DNA of 64,000 nucleotides from positions 3,799,509 to 3,863,508 of the forward strand of contig VZSR01003282.1 of assembly GCA_013398615.1 (NCBI GenBank). The letters run 5' to 3'. Positions 39,511-52,775 of this stretch are shown piece by piece. Under the pieces are notes generated by a model. It did not search any database. It saw only the letters and a program-made list of their open reading frames with translations, and was not told where the DNA came from. Origin of the DNA: Brachypodius melanocephalos. Lineage: Eukaryota > Chordata > Aves > Passeriformes > Pycnonotidae. A program made the position numbers and the translations under genes. Each line of letters opens with the position of its first letter. Within the stretch, counting starts at the first letter, position 1.

Positions 39511-42179
39511 TGATTATTAAGCTTAGTTCAGCTTCTGTAATCTGAAGGGGAAAAGAAACCACTAAGTCCACCTTCTTTCTAGCTTTTAGGATGTTGATTC
39601 CAGGCAAAGCAGAGGTGAAACATTGGCTTTTACAATGGAAAGTCCTTTGTTTTCCTCAGTGCAGAAATTTTCACAAAGAACCTTTTTGTGTGATTGAAAG
39701 CAGTATCGTCTAACACAGGTCACGGCTGACAACCCCATAGCTAAATCTTATTAAAAACTGTTCAGAGACCAAAATTAGACACTGTAATACAGAACCACTT
39801 GGATACCTGTCAGATTGATAATATCTAGATGACCATCTAGCTTGCCACCTGCTCTCCCTTCCCTTTGCACTAATAACCTGAATAAGCTTGTGAATACTTT
39901 TTCCCCAGTCCTGTTGGCTCACATTAGTGTTTCATACCATCAAGACCTGCAACCTCTTTAAAAAGTCAGTTTTGCTTATTAATGTTATTCAGAGGACCAA
40001 ATTACAGATGCAGCACAAGAAAGAACGAAGCAAAGTTTTCAAACAGATTTTCCCAGGTGCCATTATAAACGTTAATGTGAAAGAAAGAGTAATCAACATA
40101 ATAACTGATCTACTTCAAGTAGCTTTTTAAGCAAATGGGTAATTTTGCAAAGGTCAATTAGCAGGACGACTCCCTCCTATTAGATTTGACACCATGATAT
40201 TCAGCTAGGAAAAGAATGAAAATATTTAAAAGCCTAACTTTTCTCCCCTCTTCCTTGGAGATTTCTCAGTTTTATATTTAATCACAACCCTGCAGCAAAC
40301 CAGGTAGGACAGCAGTGATTGCTAATGCTGCTACCCAGCTCAGAGATTCTCCACTTACAATTTGCCTTCATTTCACACAAAATTAATATCCTAGCATTTT
40401 TACCACAACCTGCTGACACAGTAAAACTATGGTGATGTAAAGGTTAGGGCTTGGTTGGGGTTTTTTCAAATACCAAAGTTAGTTCTTCAAATTTGTATCA
40501 GGCTTCAGGATTCTTGATGACATTCTTTGCCATACACATTAAAAAAAAAAAAAAAAAGAGAGAGAGAAAAAGTGCAATCTATTTGTGCCCTGGCAAAATT
40601 AGAACTACAATTGCAAAATACTATTCTTCATATTGCTTAAGTGCTATTTCATTATTTGCCCTACAGAGACATAGAAACACTTCAAAAAATCTACTCCACA
40701 AGTTGGGCCATGTCCTGAAGAGAGCACTGAGGACAGGGAATATTCCTGATCCAAGCACACTGGACCTCCTGATATTACTCCCGTGGCATCACACTGACAG
40801 CAAACCACATAATGCTAACACAGCAGATAAAGGAAGGAAGAAATGGAATTATCCTGTTTGAAACTTCTGAAGCGTCTAGACAGACTGAAAATTGCCCCTG
40901 ATTTGATTTTCCTAATTCTGTTCTGATAGAAAAAAAGTCACCTATTTTTCAAAACATTAAAAAAAAATACTCTCAGCAATACAAAGATTGTCCACTGCCA
41001 TCCAAGATGTGGGCAGAGTATAAAGGCAGCACTCACTTCATAGAAGTAACTTACCTTATTAAAACCCCCAAAATTATATATCTATATAATTCATTAAAGA
41101 AACCAAAAACCATCCAGCAACTCAAGAAAACAAATGAACCAAACATTTTAAGAAGCTTTGGTGGCACATGAAAACAGGACTTTAACTGCATATTTCAGTG
41201 CACGTTGTACATACATATATACCACACACCCTGCAAAGTCACAAATATACATTATGTAATATAAGGAAAAAGGCTTTGATTTATCACTTTTGTGCTTGGT
41301 TTCTTCCTCTTTCACCCCCAGTTCAACAAAAGGTTTCAAACAGCACCTGCCACTGGATCGTTTTGCTTCTCCACCCCATGATATGGATGAGAAACCAAGA
41401 TGGCACCATTTATGAAAATGTTTATATAAATATTTTATCCAAACTCTGCTGGACTTAGCATATGCTGGGTATTTTTTCTCTGATATCTCCCTGGAAGGAA
41501 CACATTTTTTGGTTGAAAGCATGAAAACATGATGAATTTACCAATTCTCTTGGTAGTTTCCCACTAGCCTTTTGCAAAATGTGCTGTAATGCTCATTTTA
41601 TTTTGGGGGGGTTCCAACTTCCTGGCATTTCATCTTGTATACCCTTTTCCCACTACATTAAAGAACTCTTTGGTTCCCAGTGTTGTCCCATAATATAGGA
41701 GAGAAGGAAATAATTTGCCTTTTAATTTCTTTCAATAATTTAAACATGCTGAGGTCTTTAGGTCCTTCATTGTCAAGACAATTTCCCAAACTCTTTTTTT
41801 GTTGTTGTTTTTGCCTCTCCCTTGCATAATCTTCATTATTTTAGAATCGCTATTCTGACTTTCTACTCATCAGTGCCACTGACAGACACGAGCATTTGCC
41901 ATCTCCCTGCTTCATTATCACTCACAATGGTCAGCTCAAACTTTTTGACCCCAAAGCACCCACAACAACAACAACGTTTTACAGCAAACCCCCAGAACAC
42001 AGTTCCTAATTCTGCTGCAGCACAGCCTGTTTCCCATATATACATACATTTGGATAAATTAAAATGCACTCACAGCCTTTAAGCCACCCAGATTACTCTC
42101 CACAAGTGCCTTTACCCAGACCTATTTGCCAGCCCATCAATCTTTGCTTTATTTTCAAATGTTATTAGAACTGTTCTAT

Positions 42180-42415
42180 TTACTTCCATATCATGGATAA
42201 AAAAAGTGATTAGTGTCAAGTTTAATGCTAGTCCCTGGAGAACAACTCTAAAAATTCACCCAGTTGATGATGATTCCCCAGGGACTACTTTCCAAAACGT
42301 GTAAATTAATCAGTTCTTAATCCATTTAATGTGTGCTTCACTGATACAGCATATAACTAATATTTAATCAGAATGTCACGTATTATTAAGTCGAGTGACT
42401 TAAAAACTTTCACTG
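42180..42415 (-). mobile_element. Decayed CR1-clade LINE reverse-transcriptase fragment
   Basis: Minus-strand translation with frame breaks gives KSLDLIIRDILIKY, then KHTLNGLRTD, then VVLQGLALNLTLITFFIHDM. These align with the LINE RT pattern of (D/S)KAFD..(H)N(I/V)LI.K followed by GVPQGS.L.P.LFNIFINDLE. That order and spacing support a genuine old LINE insertion, much older than the CR1 tails elsewhere in the window. It may extend toward 41.6 kb, but I could not support the edges. Stops and frameshifts make it inactive. Confidence 0.65.
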
Positions 42416-45400
42416 CACAAGTATGGCTCCTTTTCCAACCAGACTTACATTAAAAAAAAAAAATCCATTTGGTTGCATTTTTAAAAATTTGTTGTTTGTT
42501 CAGTTATGATGATATTTCAATGATATTTCTATTTTTTTGAATGAACCCAAAACACTTTTCCGTTAATTGACCTTAAATACTCTTACAAGATAATTTGATT
42601 GTAAAATTTTCCCATTCTGAATACTGGCATCATGATTGCCCCTTTTTTAATTTTGTAATTTCCATGACAACTAAACATTTAAAATTTAAATGAACAGGCA
42701 TGGACCACCTCAGAAAACTCCCCAAGGTTCTAGTAAGGGATTTATTTACGTTTCCTAAAATGTTGCCAGATATTGCTAATTTCTTCTGAAATTAACATTC
42801 AACATGCTTTTAGTCATTAATAGGATAGAAAGTTCACCATCAGTTTCTCATAATCAAGCCATATGATTTTAGGAAAACACCAAACAAACCACAAAAAAAA
42901 ACCCCACAAATATTTATTCATTATTCTGTTTTCTGCATCACTGTTGCAAGCCTTATCATCTTAGCAGTGAGTCTGTAACAGCACAGAATTAAGCCCTTAA
43001 AAATAGAGATAAAACAAGTTTATTGAAATTATTCCTGTGCACAGAGTTCAGAACTTAAAGATTTTGGAAACCTTCAGGACAGAGGGAATGCCTCAGTTTT
43101 GTCCAGCACTGCAAGGCTTGCTGGATTGCCCTCAGGGTACAAAACCTGGGGTGAAGATCATTGTAGGGAAGGATTTATACATATTTTATCATTTGGTTGC
43201 TTTTCACTGTGTGAAGGACCTGTCTTTGCCTGTAACAAGTGCCACTACAAAAAACAGTCAATTAGCCAATATAGCCCAGTCTGTCACTGCCTATGTTCAG
43301 TGACTATAGATTTATAAACTGCTGAATGCACAGCACACCTTATTAAAAAAAAAATATCTGGACTCCACAGCTTCCATATGCTAAAATAATGAAGTCGATT
43401 TTGCAGTACCCTGCACTTTATAGAATCACCTCTTTATCTGTGAGGAAAGTCACCAAATAAAAAATGGGATATTTTCCCTCATCTATACAGGCGCACATAC
43501 GACCAGGAAGGCAGAGGCAGGCTGGTGTACTGTGACATGCTGATTTTTTTAAACACCTTGCAGGTTTAAGCGTGTGTGTGTTACAGTGGAGCATAAGGGA
43601 AGATAAATCCACCTAAATTATAATTCCTTCAGTCACTTATTAACATTGCCATAGAAACGAATCTGCAAACTATTTTCCATGCTCTAAAAGTATCAAAATT
43701 CATCTTAAAATGTTCTGCTGTCAGTATACAAAGGGTCATTCGCTTCCCAGCTCAAATCTCCGAAATACCCTAAATGGAGTCTGACCTAAATAAATCCTGT
43801 TCCAGATATGAAGATCATCAGATCCATTACATAAAGCCATTCAGGCACAGATAGAGGGGTGGTTGCAAATGCTCAGATAAATTAGCATAAAGACACACGT
43901 ATCTCTAATAGGTTAATAAGTACAACCAGTGGGAAGTGAAAATGGTTGTTTGTCTATAGACTACTGTGAGGGTTCATCATTTATAGGGGGAGCACACGCA
44001 GAAACGCATGACGGTGATTTTTCTTCCCCCTCACTAAACGCCATTATTTTAATAATTATCGAAAGATTAGGAGGTGGCCAAATGGCGTAGATGGAATTTT
44101 CTTGAAATGGCTTGGATCTGCTTTGCAAGTGATATTTTTTTCGAGGCTGACACCTCCTGTTTTGTAGGTCACACGGATATCCACAGACTGTGCGGACACT
44201 GAAGGCGCTTGTCCTTCAGCCTTCTGCCTCACCACATGATCGAGCATCCATATACCTTACAACCATACACCCTGTCGAGTGTTATTCTCTTACATATCAC
44301 AATTTACCTCGCTTCCTCCACTCAAACATGCAACCAAGCTGAGCAACAAGCTGCTTCAGCTGCCATGTCATTTCAGTTTTTACACATCTTCTCTTTTTTT
44401 ATGTGTGCTCTACATCTCCGTGATGTCTCATCTCCCCGTTCCACTGCCATAGGCTACGAGTCAAGAACAAAGCTCAGGCTCAATGTCAAACAGAGTGAAA
44501 ATGGGAAAATATCATAGAGGAGAAAATTAATGGGCACAAACACAGCTCTGAAACTTCCATCCTTGTGGGCTTTGAGACTTTCCATCATTTCTTGGCAAAA
44601 TATGAAGGAGAAGGGAGAAATAGTATTTCTACAGAAAATGCCTTTAAAAGGTATTTAGCTGAGGAAGATACAAGCCCAAAATTTCAAAGTGGAAGTGTTA
44701 TGCCTGCATATTAAAAAACAAATAATCTTGTAAATGTGCAATCAGCTCCTTTAATCTGAAGAATTAATTTGTTTCCACTCTCCATAATTTTCCTGCTGTC
44801 CCTCTTTCCTTGTCTGACCACCATGGTGTTCGTGTTTCCAAAAATGCCTCAGCAATAAATAGTCCCAAGTGTGACACACAGGAGCAGACCCTGAGGCTGG
44901 AATCATGGCTCCTCTGCATGAACTGAGGTCCTTCTCTCATTTCAAACTGGGAAATTTCAAGGTGAAACACACACGAAATATCTCTTGTCAACAGGTTTGC
45001 TAGTTAGGTCTTTAAAACAAAAATGTTGCCTTTCAACTTTTCTAACCGATTTTTTTTCCCTGTAACAAAAAATTTGGGGTTTCAGGGAAATTATGATCCT
45101 TTAACCTACATCATAAAAAATCAAAATTAACCACACAACCCCCAAAATCCAGTACTTTAAAAATGGTTGATCCTACCCACATGGATATGGCTGGCAAATT
45201 CCACTGTATAGAATCAAGGTCTTGAATATCATTAGACAATTGGCAGCTATGAAATCTAAATAATGGCCTAAGACTTTCTAAAAAATAGAGATTGTAATTT
45301 TTTTGCAAAAAATAGAAGTGCCAAGGAATAACAATGCAAAGGAAAAATGGAATGCTTTAGTTTTGTTCTTAAATTGTAGAATTATCTTGCTCTAGAAATT

Positions 45401-46827
45401 GTAATATTGTTTAGAAACCTCTCAACCCCAAATGAGCTATTTTTTTAAAAAATAGCACTCCTCTTTTTGTCAGTCGCCAAAAATCAAACACAAGCATAAA
45501 TGCTAGTATGTCAAATATTATCACTGGTATTTATTTAGATCCAGGTACCTGATTTATCAGCTAAATTATTTATTCAAGAGGTAACACCATACTTCATGTA
45601 ACCTCATCCGTATTGTGTGCAAATCTTACCTGAATATATCATGTACAAGCTTCATAAACCTTTGCACTTTTCAATTTCAGTCCTTCATCTTTTCACTGTT
45701 TGAAACATGTAATTTATTTTTTGTACTCATACGCTATAACTGAGCTCACTGCAAACTGTATACATACTTTTTAACATCTTTCAGATGAACAAACCAGAGT
45801 CAAAAAATAAAATGTCTTTTTTTGGGTGGGGGGTGAATTAATTCATGATGAATTTTCAGTCTGTTTATTAAGTAATCATATCTGGGTACAAGTGTCAACA
45901 CAATTTACGTTTTGAATAATGTGAAGCAGATAACCTCAATTAACAAGTAATTAGAGTCATTTTCCTATTAAGCAGTTTCCCTAATTGTTTTTGAAACCTG
46001 GAACTAAAATTGTAATAAATAATAAGAGGCCAAAACATGTCCCTGCATTAGTTTAATCCAGGCTCTTCCAGTGGAGCCTGGGAAAAAGCAGCAGAAATAA
46101 GCAGAAATGACTCCTCATGAGATATTGAGAGCAGAGGGAAATATGTTGTAGCTGTGGACTTTTCATAGTCTGCTCTTCTGTTTTCTTGTTGTTTTGTTGG
46201 GGTTTTTTTAATTGATATTATTCCCTTTCTTTTCCCTGTCTCTTTTCATCCTCATGATTTCATACGTGAACTTTTAACATATGGAATATTTGACTTAATC
46301 ATTACTGTGGATTGACTGGAGCTCACCAGGGAAAAGCCATCCCCCAGTGAACACAGAGGGTGTGATCTCAGCTGAACTACATTTTACAGTAATATAAATT
46401 AATTTGAGCCCTTACCTTCTCAGCACACCATGCCCCTCTTTATGTAAAATAATAAATATCAACCCATTTTTCAACGCAAATACAGCAAGTCCTTCACTTG
46501 AATATCAGTTTTTAAACAGATACCTGACATATCTCAAGTACAATAAATGGGCTTAGAGAATACAAAAATTGCACATGTATTTCTCTGCTCACACTGCATG
46601 GTCTCATGGAAAACACCTAGGCTACAGTCTGTCTGCCACATGCAAAAAACGGGGGGAAATAATTTTCTAGCTGAAAACAAGAAAAGATCCAGCAGCTGCT
46701 CCTCACCTTAAGCCAAAACAAACAAGTGATCTAAAAACTAACAGAAAAGCTACACAAAAATTCCAGGGGAAAAAAAAATAAGAAGGAAAAAAGAAAGAAA
46801 AAAGAGAAGTGCAAATGCAATAATATG

Positions 46828-46985
46828 GGGCTGCCCCATTCCTGGAGGTGTCCATGGCCAGGCTGGATGGAGCTCTGAGCAGCCTGGTCTGGTGGAAGGT
46901 GTCCCTGACCATGGCAGAGCGTGGAATGGGATGAGCTTTAAGGTCATTCCAACCCAAACCATTCCCTTGTTTTATGATTCTATTC
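46828..46985 (+). mobile_element. CR1 LINE 3' end
   Basis: GGGCTGCCCCATTCCTGGAG, CCATGGCCAGGCTGGATGGA, AGCCTGGTCTGGTGGAAGGT and CATTCCAACCCAAACCATTC, ending at TTTTATGATTCTATTC. This is the well-kept terminal 160 bases of CR1. Confidence 0.95.
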
Positions 46986-48489
46986 TCTTCACCCACAAAC
47001 TCCCACCTAAGCCAGAGCCTCCTGTCCTGCAGCTGCATTTATCACAATTTAAGCTGCTGGGAGATACCATTTTCACCTGAAGGCAAGGAAAGAGATGGAA
47101 TTCTTGCAGGCCATGAAGGAACCAAGGTCACTGAGCCGACTAAAAAAGCCTCTTGACACATTTCTGACTTCACCCTCCACCCACAAACACTTGGCTTTAT
47201 GTCTACAGGAAATTTTGCCAGCTTTGGAAGAGTACAAGACTTCTATTTACTCCATTTTTAACAAAATTTCAATAAAGCAGTAAATCAAAACCAGACCCCT
47301 CAAAACAAAAATTAAAAACCCTAGGAAGACAGCCTGAGAAATTCCAGGAAAAACTGGCAGCTACTGAAGGACATGATCTGTCCAGGAGGAATACAAACAT
47401 TTAAATAACTCGCTGGAAATTAGACTTTGTGAAAAATACCATTGATTCCTTTCAAGTCATTTTATTAAAAGGTCTATTAATGCTTGGCTTGCACTTTGTG
47501 GCCATGAGAGATGTTGGAGCAAAGAGCTATCAAAGGTGGCTATCAAAGTTGGGTTTTTTCCATTTAACTTTCTCTAACTATTAAGCTGCTCATTTTGTGG
47601 AGACAATCATTAGTGTCTTTAATGTGAAACAAAGCTTCTGGATAAGAGCTGCTAGCTGAAGATCAATATGAGAGATATCATTTCAGTTACAGCTTTAATA
47701 ACTGTAACAATAGGGAGCCTGGCATGGCAGCCTTTATGCATTAATGTAATTTAGAATCTACCAGGTACAAATCTTATCAAACATTAGCAGTGGCCGCATT
47801 GGGATTTTCTAGGTAAGGAAACTGTGTGATAAACGAGAAGTATTTGAAAGGTAAACTTTCATGTAATCAGGCTCATCTGCCATAAAAACATGAAAGAATT
47901 TATATGAGGGAAGTGAACAAAATAAACCAAAAAAGATTCTGGGGAAAGGATGGACAGAGTCCACTAAGATGTCTCTCTTGTTTATGCCAACACAAACATG
48001 ACCCACAAAACCAGAGGACTGGGAATTTCAGCCAAATTCAGTGCAACTAAAGACTTGCTGCAAACCACCATACATAGGAAAACAAACCTACCTGAATGTG
48101 CAGTCAGCTAAACCCCAAAACCAACGAGGATCTTTTTCCCTGGCTGCCAACAAAGCCCCAGCACCGGAGACCAGGAGGACAACCCTTCCTGGAGCCACAG
48201 TTCACAGCTCCACCCACCAAATTTACCTTTCCCACCCCCTTTCCTCCCACCCACCCATCTCCAAATCCCTCTGCTCCCTACTTCCTTCATGCTTTTCACA
48301 ATGGGCACAACTGCCTCAACCTTTTCCAGGTTTTCGAGAGCTGCATGATGGTCTCAGCCTTAGTCTTGTGCAACACTTTATCTACAACCATGTTATATCT
48401 TTCCCCAGTTCTCCAATTTCTTGATTAAAATAAAATTTAGAAAACAAAATACAAAACTCTCCCCACCTCCAAAGGAAAAGAAAAAAACT

Positions 48490-48513
48490 AAAACAAACAA
48501 ACAAACAAACAAA
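48490..48513. repeat. (CAAA)n microsatellite
   Basis: Five to six AAAC units inside a longer A-rich stretch. Confidence 0.85.
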
Positions 48514-49012
48514 GGCAGAAAAAAACACCAAGAAAAGAAAATCAGGCCTGAAAATGTTGAAACACAAATTTTGGATCTTCCCTGCAAAGTTATTCCTGAA
48601 ACCTGATGCAATCAATTGGCAGTTCTTTAAACAATTTGTTTCACTTGTGTCCAAATGTCTTCAGGTTTTAGTGCTTACAGGTGGCTACTTTAGATTTACA
48701 CTTTAATTTTGAGAAAGATCTAAACTGGGAACACTGAATTTTCAGTTTATCATTTGCTGATAAAAAATGGAAAGCTCAAAGTTAAAGTAGCCAACTACTG
48801 GAAAGAGTTGGCACCTGGCATTTTAATTTTTAAACATTGGGGGGTTTTGTGTAATGAGGTTATAAAGTAAGAGCCTGACTTCAGGACCACAACCAAGAAG
48901 AATGAGCTCTTAAGGATGACAGAATCACTGATGGGAAGCTCAGTTGGTCCAAAATCCAGGTTTGGTCCAAATAAACAAACAAAAGTTTGGATGCTTTGTC
49001 TGGGTTTTCTAC

Positions 49013-49123
49013 CTGCCTTGGGGCTAGAGATGTCATGAGAACAGATTCTCTCATCACAGCTGCAGCATTTCCGGTCCTGGCCATGGATGGAATATCCAGG
49101 AGAACAATCTTTCTTACAGAGCT
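49013..49123 (-). other. Candidate orphan cysteine-rich exon (not ARHGAP15)
   Basis: Seen: on the minus strand, a strong pyrimidine tract ending CCCTGCCTCAG precedes 111 bases closed by a donor GGCAG then GTAGAA. The open frame across it contains ELCKKDCSPGYSI, then DRKCCSCDERICSHDIS. Seven cysteines lie in about 30 residues. Family knowledge: the cysteine-rich region of class C GPCRs (calcium-sensing and vomeronasal type 2 receptors) shows C-x3-C-xPG-x(n)-CC-x2-C-x2-C-x4-IS; this frame resembles that with small gaps. The usual exon there is about 124 bases, so length and phase do not fit. No flanking receptor exons were found. It may be a receptor pseudogene relic, an unrelated exon, or chance. 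Confidence 0.25.
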
Positions 49124-49951
49124 CTGAGGCAGGGGAGGGAAGTAAGGGAAAATAGGATGGGGATTTCACAGTCTTTCAAAACTGATTCCAAAACAGAGAT
49201 TAGAAAGGAAAGAACATTTTTTACTCTACTTGTGTTTTGGCTGTGGTCTTCAAAGCCACTTTTTACCACAACTGGCAGAATATGTGGCAGCTCGGAGAGT
49301 CAATAATCACAAAAAAGAAAGGTGTAACTGCTTCTAAAGTTTAGGCATATTCAGTATTGTCCTAAAATAAAAAACATAACTTCGTTGCATTGGTCTGTGA
49401 CAGGAAAGTAAAAAAAAAAAAGATTTTTTTTTTTAATAGACTCTCTATAGAGAAATGAAGCTCCTTCTTCCTCTCAAGGTGTTGGGTTCTGGGCCCTTTG
49501 AAGGAGGAGGTTTCAACCCAGCTGTGCCATGGTTGTGTGTCTATGCAGGCACACCCTTAAACTACAAAATCATGGATGATAAAGACCAATTTCCATTGAG
49601 GCGATGAATCTCACCAAACACGAAATCAAACAGAAAATAAAATATTACCATGTTAGCATGACAGGATTAGATCCTAAAAAAAAAAAGGAAAAAAGAAAGA
49701 AAGGTGGACTTCAAAGGAAATTCGATCTGATTTAGGGCAGGAGAATGCTGCTGTCAACTATTTGTCTGAGAATAGGCACATTGCCCAACAAAGCCACTCT
49801 TGTCTGTTTTAAAACCCCTTCTCAGTGCATTAAACAACATTTATTAAGCGTGTGCATACACAGTGCAATAGCACATGTATTTAGGGCATGCACAAAATAA
49901 TTCGATCCTCATTTCATCTCATTGGTACTGCAAATATTTCACCGCAGTAAT

Positions 49952-50024
49952 AAAACAAAAAAAACCAAAAAAACCAAAAAAAACACCAAAAAAACTCAAA
50001 CAAACAAACAAACAAAAAAAACAC
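49952..50024. repeat. A-rich / CAAA low-complexity tract
   Basis: AAAACC units followed by CAAA repeats. The minus-strand frame across it reads as F/W/C-rich junk. Confidence 0.9.
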
Positions 50025-50603
50025 CCCTGGTTCTTTACCTCTCCTGTCATGTTGCATTGGGTCACTCGATGCCACATGATGTGATATCATGTAGCTCAAT
50101 GCAAGGAGACACATGTCCCTTCTCATTGGAAATTTAAAGAAATGGAGCTTACTTTTCCCCTGTGGGAAGCTATGCAGGTCAGGTGCCCAAGACTAGCTAT
50201 GGGAAGTTTGATATAATCTCAGTTTCAGTACCTACATATTTCAAATCTGACGGCGTTTTTTGAAAGGAAATGTGCTAGATGCCACAATTCAGCTGCAACA
50301 GAGTATTTAATAAAGATAGCGTAAGAGGGATATAATTCCACAGCTTATGTTCCCTGTCACGGTGTGCACTGACACAGATTTCCAGGGAGACTCCTTTAAA
50401 CAACACTTTTTAGGCAATACTTTTTGAAATATACAGTACAGAACACAAGGGCCCTCAGAGAAACCTAACGCCGCTGAAAGCACAGGGGTATAGAATCAAG
50501 GGAAGAGAACTGATTAATGATGAAGCCAAAATAAGACTTTTTTGGATGAAAAATAGTGAAACAGTTAAGCACAGAGAATATAGATAAGGAAAATGTACAG
50601 GAC

Positions 50604-50652
50604 CTGGGGCCAAGTTCTCCTCTCAGTTACACTAGCATAATTGTGGAATAAT
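50604..50652. repeat. Possible old amniote interspersed repeat
   Basis: GGGGCCAAGTTCTCCTCTCA then GTTACACTAGCATAATTG resembles a widespread sauropsid repeat motif in which the GGGCCAAATTCTGCTCTCAG phrase is followed by TTACACTGGTGTAA. Similar TTACACC/GGTGTAAATC phrases appear near 7.78-7.83 kb and 30.09 kb. Recalled by eye; the family name is not certain. Confidence 0.35.
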
Positions 50653-52639
50653 TCTGTTTTAATTAATAGAGTTAATATGATGAGAATGGATTTATCTACA
50701 TAAAGAGCATGATTGAAACATAACAGTTGAACCAGCTTTGAGGCAGGCTCTTTAATGTGTGGAAAAGAAATATGCATTCTCCACAGTTCCATTTTACAGG
50801 TAGAGAAACAGAAAAAGGGACTGCAAAATCCCTTTGGCAGGCAAATGTCCAGGCTGGGACTAGGGAAATATGACAAATTCCAGTCCAGCTCCTTCTCCAT
50901 TTGGTTGCAATAAATAAATACAACTGAAAGCTATCTTGGAAGCCAAGTGAAATATTCTGTATATAAAATTATCTTGCTAACATCATGGCATGTTTCTGTC
51001 TTACTCCTGAATCGAAGAGATGCAACTTTGTAGAGTGCTGGTCTGTTTAGCATCATGATGGCAGCTTCAGTGTCAGTAACATGTCTGTATATTTGAATGC
51101 CACTTCTTACAGGATAAAACAGTCAAAAAATCAGAAGCCTGAGGAGTAGAATCGGCAGAGATTCTATGAAATAATTTTTTCCTACTAGTAAAAAGCACAA
51201 GGATTTATGGTGTGGACTCTGAAATGATGGCAATACAAAAGCACTGGGATCTTTACAATTTGAATCAGATGCTAAGGTAGAGAAAATAACATTATTTGTA
51301 GGGTTCTGGTTGGTTCAAACCTTATGTCCAAGTTTTCTCAGTCTGCTCCATTGCCTCACCAGGACAGCTCAAATGCTACACTCTGCAGTTTTGGAGCAAG
51401 CAAGTTTTAAGCTACAAATTCCTGATTCAGCTCCACGATGGTTCTTTGGGTTTGAACAAGATAAGATGAAAGAGAGGAATATTTAGAGTTCTTAGAGTTC
51501 ACCTCATTTCACTATTTTCAGATATTTCTGACAGAAAGAATAAAGAGGAGTGTCTCTTGCTCCTTTTTCCTTCTAGGTTCCTGTTGGTTGCACAGCCCCA
51601 GTCCCCAGTTATCAGTGAGAAATCACAAGCTCAGCCCGTGCCTGCACTCTGCTCTTAAACAAGACATCACATTTTATATTATGTGGACAAAAATTGGTAT
51701 TAGCGTGGATTTTCACTGCTCTTCTATAGATGACAATAAAATCAATAATTACTAATTAAGAAACTCCTATTTGCACCTTGTCTTTCCCTGTCTTCTGTGA
51801 AGACCTACCAACACTACCTTAGAAGATATTTTTTGAGTGTTTCTCTACTTCTCATCAGTATCTCAGTGTTAACAAGTGAGAATGGGAACTCTAGGCAAGT
51901 AAAGGGTGAGTTCAGGGTTCCTGGTCCTGTCCCAAGCTCTCACAAGGTTCTGCCCAGAGCAGAGACACCCCAAACCCCAGATCCTCGAGAAGAACCAGCC
52001 CTGCCACCCCATGTCTCCACAGCCCCTGCCAGCGCCAGACACTGTTAAGAGATTAAAAGAAAACATGGAACAAAATAAGTCAAGCATGAGTGTTAGATGG
52101 CAAATTAAATAACGTTTTCACAACCAAGTTTTCATTTTTTTCCCCCCTCAAGACATACATGACAACAGAGAGACGTGTCTTCATCTGAAAAGGAAAAAAA
52201 TTCTTTAATTTCTTTTTTACCCTTTTTTAGATGTCCTATCAGCTTAAAAATATTTTTAAATGCATCTACACCAAGCTTTCTATGAAACCCAAAGGGATTC
52301 ATAGTCTTTGAGGAATGCATTGATCTTCTCAGAAACTACCCAAATTGTAGAAAACTCTATTAATGATAGAGCAAATGTTACATTTTTTTTTCACTAGATG
52401 TTAGGAAAACAACCAGGGGAAGGTATTCATGAAGAGGATGCAAAACTTCCTAACAGTGCATTCAGTTAGGAGACATTTTAATATTGAACATCCTTTCGAG
52501 TAATTCCATTTTCGAGAGGCGGATGATGGGAACGCCGACGTTTTAGAGACAGCTGCTCTTCTAGGTAGCATCTCCCGAATTTTTAAAGGGGAAAAAAAAA
52601 AGTAAAAAAGGGGAAGGAAAAGGGCAGAGGGGGGTAAAG

Positions 52640-52775
52640 ATGTTGTGGGTCCGGGCTCAGCTGCTCCAGCTGCGATCCCTGGTGCTGCTCTGCCCCCTGG
52701 TGCTGCCGCGGCCGCAGAGCAGCCGCCCGCAGAGCATCCCCCGCTGTCACTTCTCACTTCTCCGCCAAGTTCAAG
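52640..52775 (+). other. Candidate orphan first exon with signal-peptide-like frame
   Basis: Seen: ATG at 52640 (A at -3) opens a frame MLWVRAQLLQLRSLVLLCPL followed by VLPRPQSSRPQSIPRC, a basic-hydrophobic start like a signal peptide. A donor-like AAG then GTCAGT closes it at 52775; without splicing the frame stops at 52837. It lies in the CpG island, so a promoter context is possible. Against it: the GC-rich CTG-type composition easily yields leucine runs, no downstream plus-strand exon was recognised, and no family match is known to me. Confidence 0.2.
52690..52703 (-). promoter_or_regulatory. CTCF-like motif
   Basis: On the minus strand GCACCAGGGGGCAG matches the CTCF core CCASYAGRKGGCRS at 13 of 14 positions, including the GGGGGC centre. 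It sits inside the CpG island. Confidence 0.5.

Noticed and set aside
48041..48428. Plus-strand frames of 127 and 110 codons
   Set aside because: A C-rich, stop-poor stretch; two frames are open together and there are no motifs.
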